A stretch of DNA of 64,000 bases, from contig DATAUV010000133.1 in NCBI GenBank assembly GCA_036268075.1, positions 1-64,000 on the forward strand. The letters run 5' to 3'. The stretch comes from DATARH01 sp036268075 (GTDB lineage Bacteria > Pseudomonadota > Alphaproteobacteria > ATCC43930 > CGMCC-115725). Both the position numbers and the translations under genes were made by a program. The notes under the pieces were generated by a model. The model saw only the letters and a program-made list of their open reading frames with translations, had not been told where the DNA came from and made no database searches. Shown piece after piece: positions 41,166 through 51,073 of the stretch (the stretch's first letter is position 1; every line of letters starts with the position of its first letter).

Positions 41166-43985
41166 ATGTTCGGCGCCTTAGCCCGGCGGCTGTTCGGCTC
41201 CGCCAACGACCGTTACGTCAAGAGCCTCAGCCATTACGTCGAGCAGATCAACGAACTCGAACCTGGGCTGGAACAGCTCTCCAACGAAGCGTTGGCCGCT
41301 CGGACCGTCGAGTTCCGCCAACGCCTCGATGACGGGGCCGAACTCGACGACCTGATCGTCGAGGCCTTCGCGACGGTGCGCGAGGCGGCCAAGCGCACGC
41401 TCGGCCAGCGCCATTTCGACGTGCAGTTGGTGGGCGGCATCGTCCTCCATCGCGGCATGATCGCCGAGATGAAGACCGGCGAAGGCAAGACCCTGGTCGC
41501 GACATTGCCGGTCTACCTCAACGCGCTCGCCGGCAAGGGCGTCCATGTGGTCACGGTCAACGACTACCTGGCCCAGCGCGACTCCGAGTGGATGGGCCAG
41601 ATTTATCGCCTTTTGGGCATGACGGTCGGCTGCATCGTCCACGACCTCGACGACCGCGAACGCCAAGACGCCTATCGCTGCGACGTGACCTACGGCACCA
41701 ACAACGAATTCGGCTTCGACTATCTGCGCGACAACATGAAGTTCCGGCTGGAGGACATGGTCCACCGGCCGTTTCACTATGGGATCGTCGACGAGGTCGA
41801 TTCGATCCTCGTCGACGAGGCGCGCACGCCGCTGATCATCAGCGGCCCCGCCGAGGACTCCTCCGAACATTATATCCGGATGGACAAGCTGATCCCGATG
41901 CTGTCCGAGGAGGATTACGAAAAGGACGAAAAGCAGCGCACCGTCGCGTTGACCGAGGCCGGCGTCGAAAAGATGGAGGCGCTGCTGCGCGAGAGCGGGA
42001 TCATGGAATCCGGCACGCTCTACGACATCCACAACGTCTCGCTGGTGCACCACGCCAACCAGGCGCTGCGCGCGCACACGCTCTTCGCCCGCGACACCGA
42101 ATACATCGTCAAGGACGACAAGATCGTCATCATCGACGAATTCACCGGCCGCATGATGGAAGGGCGGCGCTATTCCGAGGGGCTGCACCAGGCGCTCGAG
42201 GCCAAGGAACACGTCACGGTTCAGAACGAGAACCAGACGCTCGCCTCGATCACCTTCCAGAACTATTTCCGCATGTACCCCAAGCTTTCGGGCATGACCG
42301 GCACCGCGATGACCGAGGCGGAGGAATTCGGCGACATCTACAAGCTCGACGTGATCGAGGTTCCGACCAATGTCGAGGTGATCCGCGCCGACGCCGACGA
42401 CGAGGTCTATCGCACCACCCGCGAGAAGTTCGAGTCGATCGCCGCCGAAGTGCTGGAGTGCCGCAAGCGGCAACAGCCGGTGCTGGTCGGCACGGTCAGC
42501 ATCGAGAAATCGGAGGCATTGTCCGAGGCCTTCAAGAAGAACAAGATCCCGCACAACGTCCTCAACGCCCGCTATCACGAGCAGGAGGCGCTGATCATCG
42601 CCCAGGCGGGCGTGCCCGGCGCGGTGACGATCGCCACCAACATGGCCGGCCGCGGCACCGACATCCAGCTCGGCGGCAACCTCGACATGCGGCTCAAGGT
42701 CGAGCTCGACGGTATCGAGGACGAGGACGAGCGCAGCCAGCGGGCCGCCGCGATCCGCGCCGAGATCGCGGCCAACCGCGAGATCGTGCGCCAGGCCGGC
42801 GGGCTTTCTGTCGTCGGCAGCGAGCGGCACGAGAGCCGCCGCATCGACAACCAGCTCCGCGGCCGCTCGGGCCGCCAGGGCGATCCGGGCGCGTCGAAAT
42901 TCTTCGTCTCGCTCGAAGACGACCTGATGCGCATCTTCGGCTCCGAGCGGATGGATTCGGTGCTGTCGCGGCTGGGCCTCAAGGAAGGCGAGGCGATCAT
43001 CCATCCGTGGGTCAACAAGGCGCTCGCCAAGGCCCAGCAAAAGGTCGAGGCGCGCAACTACGACATCCGCAAGCAGCTGCTCAAATACGACGACGTGATG
43101 AACGACCAGCGCAAGGTCGTCTACGAGCAGCGCAAGGAGATCATGTCGACCCCGGAGGTCGCGACGACGATCGCCGATATGCGCGAAGAGGTCATCGCCG
43201 CCACGGTGAGCCGCGCGATCCCGGACAACTCGCTCACGGAGCAGTGGAACATCGAGGCCCTGCAGGCGGAATGCCTGCGCCTGTTCGGGCTCGACCTGCC
43301 GATCGCCGAGTGGGCCCGGGAGGAAGGGATCGGCTCCGACGAAATCGAGGAGCGCATCACCGCCGCCGCCGACCGCAAGATGGCCGAGAAAGCCGCGAAT
43401 TATGGTCCCGAGCTGATGCGGATGGCCGAGAAGAGCCTGCTGTTGCAGCTCCTCGACCACACCTGGAAGGACCACCTGCTGTCGCTCGACCATTTGCGCC
43501 AGGGCATCAACCTGCGCGCCTATGCCCAGCGCGACCCGCTCAACGAATACAAGCGCGAGGCGTTCGAGCTGTTCGAAGGCATGCTGGTCGAGCTGCGCGA
43601 GCAGGTGACGTCGGTCCTCAGCCATGTCGAGCTCCGTATGGAGCCGCCGCCGATGCCGGAACCGCCGCCGATGATCGAGGGTGCGCCCCAAGACGCGGAG
43701 CCGGCGATGGCGATGGCGGAACCCGCCTACGCACCGGCGCCGCCTCCGCCCGCCCCGAACGGCGGCCGGCGCAACGGAGGCGGCGCCCAGCCCGTCAACG
43801 GCACCGCTCCGCAACGCACCACCGCGCGCCAGACGAGCCAGGGCCAGATGACCCAAGGCCAGATGACCCAGGGCCAAGCGACCCAGGGCGCGAACCCGCG
43901 CGCGCCCTGGGCCGGCACCGGCCGCAACGCCGCGTGCCCCTGCGGATCGGGCAAGAAGTTCAAGCATTGCCACGGGCGGATCTGA
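41166..43985 (+). CDS. secA: Preprotein translocase ATPase
   Basis: 939 residues. Motor of the Sec pathway at the inner membrane. The Walker A segment MKTGEGKTLVATLPVYLNA, the DEAD-box-like VDEVDSILVDEARTPLII and GRSGRQGDPGASKFFVSLED are all present. The C-terminal SecB- and lipid-binding zinc tail CPCGSGKKFKHCHG is intact. Before it lies a Pro-rich stretch and a linker of short repeats (TSQGQMTQGQMTQGQATQG). Length is normal for alphaproteobacteria. Confidence 0.97.
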   Translation: MFGALARRLFGSANDRYVKSLSHYVEQINELEPGLEQLSNEALAARTVEFRQRLDDGAELDDLIVEAFATVREAAKRTLGQRHFDVQLVGGIVLHRGMIAEMKTGEGKTLVATLPVYLNALAGKGVHVVTVNDYLAQRDSEWMGQIYRLLGMTVGCIVHDLDDRERQDAYRCDVTYGTNNEFGFDYLRDNMKFRLEDMVHRPFHYGIVDEVDSILVDEARTPLIISGPAEDSSEHYIRMDKLIPMLSEEDYEKDEKQRTVALTEAGVEKMEALLRESGIMESGTLYDIHNVSLVHHANQALRAHTLFARDTEYIVKDDKIVIIDEFTGRMMEGRRYSEGLHQALEAKEHVTVQNENQTLASITFQNYFRMYPKLSGMTGTAMTEAEEFGDIYKLDVIEVPTNVEVIRADADDEVYRTTREKFESIAAEVLECRKRQQPVLVGTVSIEKSEALSEAFKKNKIPHNVLNARYHEQEALIIAQAGVPGAVTIATNMAGRGTDIQLGGNLDMRLKVELDGIEDEDERSQRAAAIRAEIAANREIVRQAGGLSVVGSERHESRRIDNQLRGRSGRQGDPGASKFFVSLEDDLMRIFGSERMDSVLSRLGLKEGEAIIHPWVNKALAKAQQKVEARNYDIRKQLLKYDDVMNDQRKVVYEQRKEIMSTPEVATTIADMREEVIAATVSRAIPDNSLTEQWNIEALQAECLRLFGLDLPIAEWAREEGIGSDEIEERITAAADRKMAEKAANYGPELMRMAEKSLLLQLLDHTWKDHLLSLDHLRQGINLRAYAQRDPLNEYKREAFELFEGMLVELREQVTSVLSHVELRMEPPPMPEPPPMIEGAPQDAEPAMAMAEPAYAPAPPPPAPNGGRRNGGGAQPVNGTAPQRTTARQTSQGQMTQGQMTQGQATQGANPRAPWAGTGRNAACPCGSGKKFKHCHGRI

Positions 43986-44025
43986 CCATCCGGCGATTCC
44001 GGCGCGATTGCATCGGGAGGCACTA

Positions 44026-44054
44026 TCGACAACGGCGCGCCGCTTTGTTATAGA
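44026..44054 (+). promoter_or_regulatory. Promoter of tRNA-Lys
   Basis: TCGACA at 44026-44031, a 17-nt spacer and TATAGA at 44049-44054, 24 nt before the tRNA 5' end. Confidence 0.6.
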
Positions 44055-44077
44055 CCCCGGCCGTTCGGCGCCTGGTG

Positions 44078-44153
<76 letters not shown>

Positions 44154-44287
44154 ATATTTCAACGGGTTAGCGGTCTATCCGGCGGAACAAACCCGGATCG
44201 TCAGAGGCGATCGCAGATGCACCCGTCAGACTTCCGCGCCGCGTCCGTTCACGCGGCGCGGGATTGCCGCACCGGGGAGCACACGAC

Positions 44288-44582
44288 ATGCCGAGCATCG
44301 GCCATCACGGCGCGCATATCCATTACGAGGAGTTCGGTCGGGGCTTTCCGATCCTGACCTTTGCGCCGGCGGGGCTCCAATCGGTGATCGCGGTGTGGCG
44401 CCAGGCTTCGGCGCCGATCGATCCGACGACGGAATTCGCCGACACGTTCCGCGTCATCGCCCTCGACCAGCGCAATGCCGGCGGTCATCGCCCGGGCGGC
44501 CCAGTTCGAAGAACGCCACGGCGAGTGGATCGGAATCGACGAGAGCCGCCATGCCGACAAACTCATCGGCGCGTGGCGATAC
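44288..44582 (+). pseudogene. Truncated alpha/beta hydrolase gene
   Basis: From ATG 44288 (GGGGAG upstream) the frame reads MPSIGHHGAHIHYEEFGRGF and reaches IALDQRNAGG, the first third of an alpha/beta hydrolase. A frameshift or deletion follows; another frame carries AQFEERHGEWIGIDESRHAD. The nucleophile elbow, acid and His are missing. The end abuts the LysR gene. Confidence 0.6.
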
Positions 44583-45524
44583 TCATTTCGCCGTCAGGGG
44601 GTTCTCGGCTGTATTTCCGATCGGAGCCGGGTTCAGCGCTCGGATCATGTCGATAAACGCACGCAAAGCGGCCGGAACCTGTCGGTGGCCCGGATAATAC
44701 AGAAACAGCCCTTCGAAAGACGGCGACCAGTCTTCCAGCACGCGGACCAGTTGTCCCGAACGTAGGAATGGTTCGGTTAAGGCTTCGATCGTGTAGGCGA
44801 TCCCCAACCCATCGACGGCGGCGCGAACGGCTAGATCGGGGTCGTTGACCATGACGCGACCGTTCACCGAGATCTTTCGCGACTTGCCGCTCCGTTCCAA
44901 CGGCCATTCGAACTCGGTGCCGTCGGCCGCGCCTCGACGATATTGGACGCAGCTATGACGGGCGAGATCGTCGGGAGTACGCGGCGCGTGGTAACGCGCG
45001 AAATACGACGGCGCGCCGACTATCGCCACCCTCACAGGCCCCATGACGCGAACCATAATCATGTCGGCCGCCGCCCGGTCCTGCGGTCCGATCCCGGCAT
45101 CAAACCCTTTCGCCACGATATCGATGGGCGCTTCGCCCATGTGCAACTCGAGGTGGATGTCCGGATACGTCGTCAGAAAGCGCTGCCAGACCGGCACGAT
45201 CACCGCCGCCGCCGACATGTGGGTTGCATAGATCCGCAGCCGTCCCACCGGCCGGCTACGCTCCTGGTTCAGGCCCTCGAGGGCTCCGGCGATCTCCTCG
45301 ATCGCCGGCCGCAGTCGCTCCAGCAGGCGCAGGCCCGCGTCGGTCACTGAGACGCTCCGCGTCGTGCGATGCAGCAAGCGCACCCCGAGACGCTCCTCGA
45401 GTTGCCGCATCGCGTGGCTGAGGGCAGACGGCGTCACGCCGAGCCGCGATGCCGCGACCCGAAAGCTGAGGTGATCGGCTATCGCAATGAACGCCGTAAG
45501 ATCGGCCAAATCACCACGATCCAT
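44583..45524 (-). CDS. LysR-family transcriptional regulator
   Basis: 313 residues from the ATG at 45524. The N-terminal winged HTH (FRVAASRLGVTPSALSHAMR and LEERLGVRLLHRTTRSV) is typical, followed by a periplasmic-binding-like effector domain (ATHMSAAAVIVPVWQRFLTT). It is close to the group that acts on nearby oxidoreductase or efflux genes. It is divergent from the glycine-rich secreted protein gene and next to the broken hydrolase, either of which could have been its target. Confidence 0.9.
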   Translation of the reverse strand: MDRGDLADLTAFIAIADHLSFRVAASRLGVTPSALSHAMRQLEERLGVRLLHRTTRSVSVTDAGLRLLERLRPAIEEIAGALEGLNQERSRPVGRLRIYATHMSAAAVIVPVWQRFLTTYPDIHLELHMGEAPIDIVAKGFDAGIGPQDRAAADMIMVRVMGPVRVAIVGAPSYFARYHAPRTPDDLARHSCVQYRRGAADGTEFEWPLERSGKSRKISVNGRVMVNDPDLAVRAAVDGLGIAYTIEALTEPFLRSGQLVRVLEDWSPSFEGLFLYYPGHRQVPAALRAFIDMIRALNPAPIGNTAENPLTAK

Positions 45525-45658
45525 TCCTGAATTCCCCTCACCACCAAACGGAATAAACCGGCCATTCTTATTTGTAGCACCACTCAACACATTGAAAGAC
45601 CGCAGCCGCATCCCGCTGGCGCAAACGCGTCATGCGCGGCTCCGCCAAGGAGTGGACG

Positions 45659-46123
45659 ATGAGACGGTTACGGGAATATACGGCCCGATCCACGATAGGA
45701 AGCGGCTTGAAAGCTGCTGCTGCGGCTCTGGTGGTCGTCGTCGCGCTCGGCGCGCCAAACCTCGCCTATGCCGGACCGCATGGCGGCGGCGGTGGCGGCT
45801 TTCACGGCGGTGGCGGCTTTCACGGCGGTGGGGTCCACGGTGGCGGAGGCGGGTTTCATCGGGGCGGGATCAGCGGAGCCGGGATGCATCACGATTTTCG
45901 CGGTTCGCATCATGCTTTCCACGACTGGAATGGCGGCGGCTTGATTTATGCGCCGGGTATCTACGGCGCCTATGGCTATCCGGCCGATGATTACGGCGCC
46001 GACTACTACAACGGCGAGCAACCGCCGCCTTCTCAGGTCTGGTATTACTGCTCTGACCCGGCGGGATACTACCCGTATGTGAGCCAGTGCAGCGCCGGCT
46101 GGCAGATGGTCCCAGTCGGTTAA
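45659..46123 (+). CDS. Secreted glycine/histidine-rich protein
   Basis: 154 residues from the ATG at 45659 behind AAGGAG. A Sec signal peptide (residues 1-37, ending APNLAYA) precedes a low-complexity region GGGGGGFHGGGGFHGGG with many His and a C-terminal domain VWYYCSDPAGYYPYV with QCSAGWQMVPVG. That last domain recurs in secreted proteobacterial proteins and has two Cys. The His/Gly part could bind metal. Function unknown. Confidence 0.8.
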   Translation: MRRLREYTARSTIGSGLKAAAAALVVVVALGAPNLAYAGPHGGGGGGFHGGGGFHGGGVHGGGGGFHRGGISGAGMHHDFRGSHHAFHDWNGGGLIYAPGIYGAYGYPADDYGADYYNGEQPPPSQVWYYCSDPAGYYPYVSQCSAGWQMVPVG

Positions 46124-46297
46124 CGCCGCGCCGCTTCGGCTTGCCGACCTTTCGCGGGAACGGTGACGGCTTCGGCCCGCTCGGCAATAGCGGAACTCCT
46201 GAATTCTGCTCAATACGGAATGCAATAATGCAGGATTTTTATTTGCCGGTTTCGTTGACATCTGTAGAGCGCGCGGAAACGGAGCCGAAGGAATGCT

Positions 46298-47494
46298 ATG
46301 CCCGACGACATAAGAGTGGCTCCCCCGGCCGCGGAAACGGCGGAGGCGCCGGCCGCGAGACGGGTGGTGCCGGACGGGCCGCCAATCCGCCGGATCGAGA
46401 TTCCCGCCCGTACGGGGATGGCGCCGACGTCTTCTCGCCGGCGCCTGGTACGCTGGGCATTGTTCGCGTTGCTGCCGCTCGCGCTGATTGCCGGCGGCTA
46501 CTGGTACGTCACCGGCGGCCGGGTGATGTCGTCGGACGACGCCTATGTCGAAGCCGACAAGGTCGGCGTCTCGACCGACGTTTCGGGCATCGTCAAGGAC
46601 GTCGAGGTCACCGAGAACCAGCACGTCCGGCCGGGCCAGGTCCTGTACCGGCTCGACGACCTGCCGTTTCGGCTCGCGGTCGACCGCGCGAAGGCGCAGA
46701 TCGGCATGGATGCGGACGCGCTCAACGCGCTCAAGGCAAACTATCGCGACATGCAGGCGCAGATCGTCCAGGCGCGAAACGATGTGGACTATTACGACAC
46801 CGAATTTCGCCGGCAGGAGGCTCTCATACGGTCGAGCGTCGTGTCGCAGGCGAGCTTTGATACGGCGCGCCGCAACCTGCAGACCGCGCAGCAGAAACTG
46901 GCCTCGCTGAACCAGCAGCTCGCCGCGATTGCCGCCAATCTCAACGGCGATCCCAACGGCCCCGTCGAGCAAAACCCTCGCTACCGCGATGCCGTGGCGC
47001 AGCGTGACGAGGCGCAACGTCAGCTCGATCATGCGGTCGTCAAGGCGCCGTTCGCCGGGATCGTGACCAATGTGCCTTCGATTGCGCCCGGCAAGTACCT
47101 CGCGGCGTCGACGACCGCTTTCTATCTCGTCGCGACCGATCACCTCTGGGTCGACGCAACCCCGAAAGAGACCGAGCTGACCTACGTGCGCGTCGGCCAG
47201 CCGGTAACGGTGAGTGTGGACACCTATCCGGACGCCGAGTGGCACGGCACGGTCGAAAGCATCAGCCCGGCGGCGGCGCAGGAGTTCTCGCTGCTGCCGG
47301 CGCAGAACACCAGCGGCAACTGGGTGAAGGTCGTGCAGCGCATTCCGATGCGGGTGCGCGTCGATACCAGCGGCAAGAACCTGCCGCCGCTGCGCGCCGG
47401 GATGAGCGTCGAGGTCGGAGTCGACACCGGGCACGCGCGCGGCATGCCGCACTTCCTGACCGCCCTGTTCGGCGGCGCCCACCGGAGCGGGTAA
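46298..47494 (+). CDS. EmrA-type membrane fusion protein
   Basis: 398 residues starting MPDDIRVAPPAAETAEAPAA, with GAAGGA upstream. One N-terminal membrane helix (WALFALLPLALIAGGYWYV, residues 50-68), a biotinyl-lipoyl-like segment (EVTENQHVRPGQVLYRLDDL), a coiled-coil hairpin (residues 130-210) and the second lipoyl half VVKAPFAGIVTNVPSIAPG are visible. It bridges the inner-membrane pump to an outer-membrane channel. The stop overlaps the pump start (TAATG). No TolC-like gene is in the window. Confidence 0.9.
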   Translation: MPDDIRVAPPAAETAEAPAARRVVPDGPPIRRIEIPARTGMAPTSSRRRLVRWALFALLPLALIAGGYWYVTGGRVMSSDDAYVEADKVGVSTDVSGIVKDVEVTENQHVRPGQVLYRLDDLPFRLAVDRAKAQIGMDADALNALKANYRDMQAQIVQARNDVDYYDTEFRRQEALIRSSVVSQASFDTARRNLQTAQQKLASLNQQLAAIAANLNGDPNGPVEQNPRYRDAVAQRDEAQRQLDHAVVKAPFAGIVTNVPSIAPGKYLAASTTAFYLVATDHLWVDATPKETELTYVRVGQPVTVSVDTYPDAEWHGTVESISPAAAQEFSLLPAQNTSGNWVKVVQRIPMRVRVDTSGKNLPPLRAGMSVEVGVDTGHARGMPHFLTALFGGAHRSG

Positions 47495-49026
47495 TGCCTG
47501 CGAAGCCCGGCGCGGACGCCACCAATCGCGGCGCGATCACGGTCTGCGTGATCCTCGCGACGCTGATGCAGGCGCTCGACACGACGATCGCCAACGTCGC
47601 CTTGCCTTATATGCAGGGCACGGTCTCGGCGAGCCAGGACGAGATCGACTGGGTGTTGACCTCGTACATCGTCGCCGCCGCGATCATGACGCCCCCGACC
47701 GGCTATCTCGCCGGGCGGTTCGGGCTCAAGCGCCTGTTCCTGGTCTCCGTCGCCGGCTTTACCGTGGCCTCGATGCTGTGCGGCATGGCGCAGTCCCTCG
47801 TCGAGATCGTGCTGTTCCGCGTCCTGCAAGGCTTGTTCGGCGCGGCGCTCGTCCCGCTCTCGCAAACCGTGCTGCTCAAGATCAACCCCAAGGAGCGGCA
47901 GGGTTCCGCCATGGCGCTCTGGGGTGTCGCGGTGATGGCCGGCCCGGTTCTGGGGCCGGTGCTCGGCGGCTGGCTCACCGAGGCCTATAGCTGGCGCTAT
48001 GTCTTCTACATCAACCTGCCGATCGGCGTGCTCGGCTTCCTCGGCATGGCAACGTTCCTGAAGGAAGCGCCGGGCAATGCCGCGGCAAAGCTGGACTGGT
48101 TCGGCTTCGGCACGTTGAGCCTGGCGATCGGGGCCCTCCAGGTCATGCTCGACCGCGGCGAAGAGCTCGACTGGTTCGGCTCCGGCGAGATCGTCATCGA
48201 GGCCATCGTCGCGGCGTCGGCGTTGTACCTGTTCCTCGTCCACACCTTTACCACGCGCGAGCCGTTCGTGAAGCCGTCGCTGTTCCGCGATCGCAATTTC
48301 ACCGCCGGCACGCTCTTTGTCGCGATCGTCGGCCTGACCTACTACGCGTCGCTGGCGCTGCAGCCGCCTTATCTCCAAAACCTGATGAACTACCCGATCG
48401 TCACCGCCGGCTTGGTCATGGGACCGCGCGGCGTCGGAACGATGGCTGCCATGCTGGCGGTTGGCAAGCTGATCGGGCGCGTCGATACGCGGCTGCTTCT
48501 CGGCACCGGCCTCGTTCTGTCGGCCTGGTCGTTCTACGCGATGACCGGCTGGACCCCGGACATCTCGCAAACGACGATCATCATGGTCGGCGTGGTCCAG
48601 GGCCTCGGCCTCGGCTTTATCTTCGTGCCGCTCAGCGTCGTAACCCTGTCGACGCTGTCGCCGGCCATGCTGGCGGAGGGTTCCGGCCTCTACAGCCTGT
48701 CGCGCAATATCGGCTCCAGTATCGGCATCTCGGTGGTGAACAGCCTGCTGACGACAAACACGCAGGTGAACCACGCCGACATCGCGCAGCACGTCACCGC
48801 CGTCAACCGTGCGTTCGAGGAGCCGGCGATCTCGCAGTTTTGGAGCCCCGTGACCGCCGCCGGGCGCGCCGCGCTCGATGCCGTCGTCACCCAGCAGGCG
48901 CAGATCGTCGCCTATATCGACGACTACAAGCTCTTGATGATCGCCACGCTCGCCGTGCTGCCGCTGCTCGTCATCTTCAAGAAGGCATCGCGTCGTGGTG
49001 CGGATCATGCGCCGGTGATCGAATGA
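47494..49026 (+). CDS. EmrB-type multidrug MFS transporter (DHA2)
   Basis: 510 residues with fourteen hydrophobic segments. Family motifs: LDTTIANVALPYMQG in helix 1, WVLTSYIVAAAIMTPPTGYL (motif D1/A region), RVLQGLFGAALVPLSQTVLL and GVAVMAGPVLGPVLGGWLTE (motif C, antiporter). It works with the upstream EmrA-like protein. Upstream extensions of this frame are shadows within emrA. Confidence 0.93.
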   Translation: MPAKPGADATNRGAITVCVILATLMQALDTTIANVALPYMQGTVSASQDEIDWVLTSYIVAAAIMTPPTGYLAGRFGLKRLFLVSVAGFTVASMLCGMAQSLVEIVLFRVLQGLFGAALVPLSQTVLLKINPKERQGSAMALWGVAVMAGPVLGPVLGGWLTEAYSWRYVFYINLPIGVLGFLGMATFLKEAPGNAAAKLDWFGFGTLSLAIGALQVMLDRGEELDWFGSGEIVIEAIVAASALYLFLVHTFTTREPFVKPSLFRDRNFTAGTLFVAIVGLTYYASLALQPPYLQNLMNYPIVTAGLVMGPRGVGTMAAMLAVGKLIGRVDTRLLLGTGLVLSAWSFYAMTGWTPDISQTTIIMVGVVQGLGLGFIFVPLSVVTLSTLSPAMLAEGSGLYSLSRNIGSSIGISVVNSLLTTNTQVNHADIAQHVTAVNRAFEEPAISQFWSPVTAAGRAALDAVVTQQAQIVAYIDDYKLLMIATLAVLPLLVIFKKASRRGADHAPVIE

Positions 49027-49164
49027 TGGCCGGCGGGGCGCCCGGCGAGGCGGCGCTCGATCAGCTCCGGGCCGAGCCGATCGTCAAGCAGCCGATGCGG
49101 CGAGACAGGACGGATGAGGCGAAGATCCGACAGCTAATCCGAAAGGTCGGGGCCGGAAGATCGC

Positions 49165-49818
49165 TCAGCCGCGGAGCGCCCCGTTGAGAAACAGGTCCAC
49201 GGCGCCGCGGACACGCGCGTCCACATCTTGCGGGCCGGGGCCGATCCCGAGCGCCGCCAGCCGCAAGCCGCTGTCGATCACGAGGCTTATGAACTGCTCG
49301 GCGGCGCTCTCCAGATCGGCGATGCGCAAAATCGCTCCGTGCCGCCGCAACCCGGCTGCGATGGCGCGGATCGCCGGCCGCCGCCCTTCGGTATAGGCCA
49401 GCCGCCCGAACTCGGGCCGCCGCTCCGATTCGGCGATGATGATGCGGTGCAGACTCACCGCCTGCGGCGCCAGGGCGCTGGTGAGCAGGTGCCGCCCGAT
49501 TTCCATCAGCATCGAATCGAGATCGCTGGTTCCCGCCCGGAACTGGTTGATCGGCACCAGCCACCGGTCGATCAGGTTGCGCAGCACAGCGCTGAACAGC
49601 TCGTTCTTGTCGCGGTAATGGGCATAGAGCGTCCGTTTCGACATGGCGGCGGCCTCGGCGACCGCATCGACCGAAGTCCTGTCGAAGCCGTGCTTCATAA
49701 ACATCGCGCCGGCGATCTCCAGCAGCTCCTGCTGGCGCCGCTCCGCCTCGGCGCGCGTCGGCCGCCCGCCGCGGCTCAAGGCCCGACGTGCCGAGTGCGC
49801 CATTTCGACAGCTTGCAC
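49165..49818 (-). CDS. TetR-family transcriptional regulator
   Basis: 217 residues. The HTH is GFDRTSVDAVAEAAAMSKRT followed by LYAHYRDKNELFSAVL, with an AefR-like C-terminal domain. The GTG at 49818 has AGAGGAC well placed upstream; an internal ATG at 49803 is the alternative. It is divergent from the RND adaptor and almost certainly represses that pump operon through the palindrome at 49865. Confidence 0.9.
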   Translation of the reverse strand: MQAVEMAHSARRALSRGGRPTRAEAERRQQELLEIAGAMFMKHGFDRTSVDAVAEAAAMSKRTLYAHYRDKNELFSAVLRNLIDRWLVPINQFRAGTSDLDSMLMEIGRHLLTSALAPQAVSLHRIIIAESERRPEFGRLAYTEGRRPAIRAIAAGLRRHGAILRIADLESAAEQFISLVIDSGLRLAALGIGPGPQDVDARVRGAVDLFLNGALRG

Positions 49819-49864
49819 GCACGTCCTCTTGTGAAGCCTCGTGAACGTGCTTTAAAACTACACC

Positions 49865-49879
49865 GTACCGTTACGATAC
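49865..49879. promoter_or_regulatory. Putative TetR operator
   Basis: GTACCGTTACGATAC is palindromic at 12 of 15 positions and lies midway between the divergent tetR and RND adaptor starts (30 to 45 nt from each). Confidence 0.5.
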
Positions 49880-49894
49880 TACTCGGGGGGCCGC

Positions 49895-51061
49895 GTGAGA
49901 AGGGGCACTATCCGCACGCGCTGCTTGGCTGCGGCCGGTTTGGTCATGCTCGTGGCGACCGGCAACCCGGCGCTGGCGCAGCAGGCGCCGGCGAAGCCGC
50001 CCGCCGTGGGCGTCGTTTCCGCGGTAAAGGCGCCGGTGACGCAGTCGAGCGAATATGTCGGACGCATCCAGGCGACCGATCGCGTCAATCTCATTGCGCG
50101 CGTCGACGCGTTTCTCGACCAGCGCTTGTTTACCGAGGGCGCCGAGGTCAAGAAGGGCGACCTGCTCTACCGGCTCGAACAGGGGCCGTTCACGGCGGAT
50201 GTCCAGGCCAAGCAGGCGGCGATCGACCAGTTCCAAGCGCAGCTCAAGAATGCCGCGCTCACGCTGTATCGCGCCAAGACGCTGCTGAGCACGCCGGCCG
50301 GACAGCAATCGACCGTGGACAGCGCGACCGCCAGCGACGCCGCGCTTCGAGCCCAGATCCTGGGGGCTCAAGCCCAGTTGCAGCAGTCGCAAATCAATCT
50401 CGGCTACACCGAGATCCGCGCGCCGATCGACGGCAAGATCGGACGCACGGCGGTCACCATCGGCAACTACGTCACGCCGAATTCCGGCGTGCTGGCGACC
50501 ATCGTCAGCCAGGGTCCGATGTATGTCGTTTTTGGCGTGCCTTCGCGCACCGCCATCGCACTGCGCCAACGCGCTGTCGAGAAGCCGGATGCCGCAGTCA
50601 TCAAGGTTCGCCTGCCGGATGGCCGCCTGTACGGACAGACGGGCGCCTTCGATTTCATCGACAACACCGTCGCCGGCAACACCGACACGATCACGCTGCG
50701 CGGAACTCTCTCCAACCCGCCGCTTTCGAATGCCAAGACGGGTACGACCCGGGAACTGGTCGACGGGGAATTCGTCACCGTCATCCTTGAGGATTCCGAG
50801 CCCGTCGAGGCGCTGACCATCCCGCGCGCGGCCGTGCTTGCCGACCAGGGCGGCGATTACGTCTACGTCGTCGGCGCCGACGACAAGGCGCAGCAGCGCC
50901 ACGTGCAGCTTGGTCCCGCCACCCCGGGCGCCGTGGCCGTGATGGGCGGTCTCGCCGAGGGCGAGCGCGTCGTCGTCGACGGCATTCAGCGCGTCCGCCC
51001 GGGCCAAGCCGTCGCACCCGGGCCGGCCGAGAGCGCTCCGATTGCAGCGCCGCGCGGCTGA
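49895..51061 (+). CDS. RND efflux periplasmic adaptor (AcrA/MexE-like)
   Basis: 388 residues from a GTG at 49895. A signal peptide (residues 1-28, ending NPALAQ) precedes VTQSSEYVGRIQATDRVNLI, the lipoyl segment TEGAEVKKGDLLYRLEQGPF, an alpha-hairpin (residues 95-165) and INLGYTEIRAPIDGKIGRTA. There is no lipobox Cys, so it is a soluble or signal-anchored MexE/AcrA-type adaptor. It lies 12 nt before the pump gene. Confidence 0.9.
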   Translation: MRRGTIRTRCLAAAGLVMLVATGNPALAQQAPAKPPAVGVVSAVKAPVTQSSEYVGRIQATDRVNLIARVDAFLDQRLFTEGAEVKKGDLLYRLEQGPFTADVQAKQAAIDQFQAQLKNAALTLYRAKTLLSTPAGQQSTVDSATASDAALRAQILGAQAQLQQSQINLGYTEIRAPIDGKIGRTAVTIGNYVTPNSGVLATIVSQGPMYVVFGVPSRTAIALRQRAVEKPDAAVIKVRLPDGRLYGQTGAFDFIDNTVAGNTDTITLRGTLSNPPLSNAKTGTTRELVDGEFVTVILEDSEPVEALTIPRAAVLADQGGDYVYVVGADDKAQQRHVQLGPATPGAVAVMGGLAEGERVVVDGIQRVRPGQAVAPGPAESAPIAAPRG

Positions 51062-51073
51062 GGCGGTACCGGC

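Noticed and set aside
41178..43973. 931-codon minus frame opposite secA
   Set aside because: Shadow of secA; no motif, and secA is complete on the plus strand.
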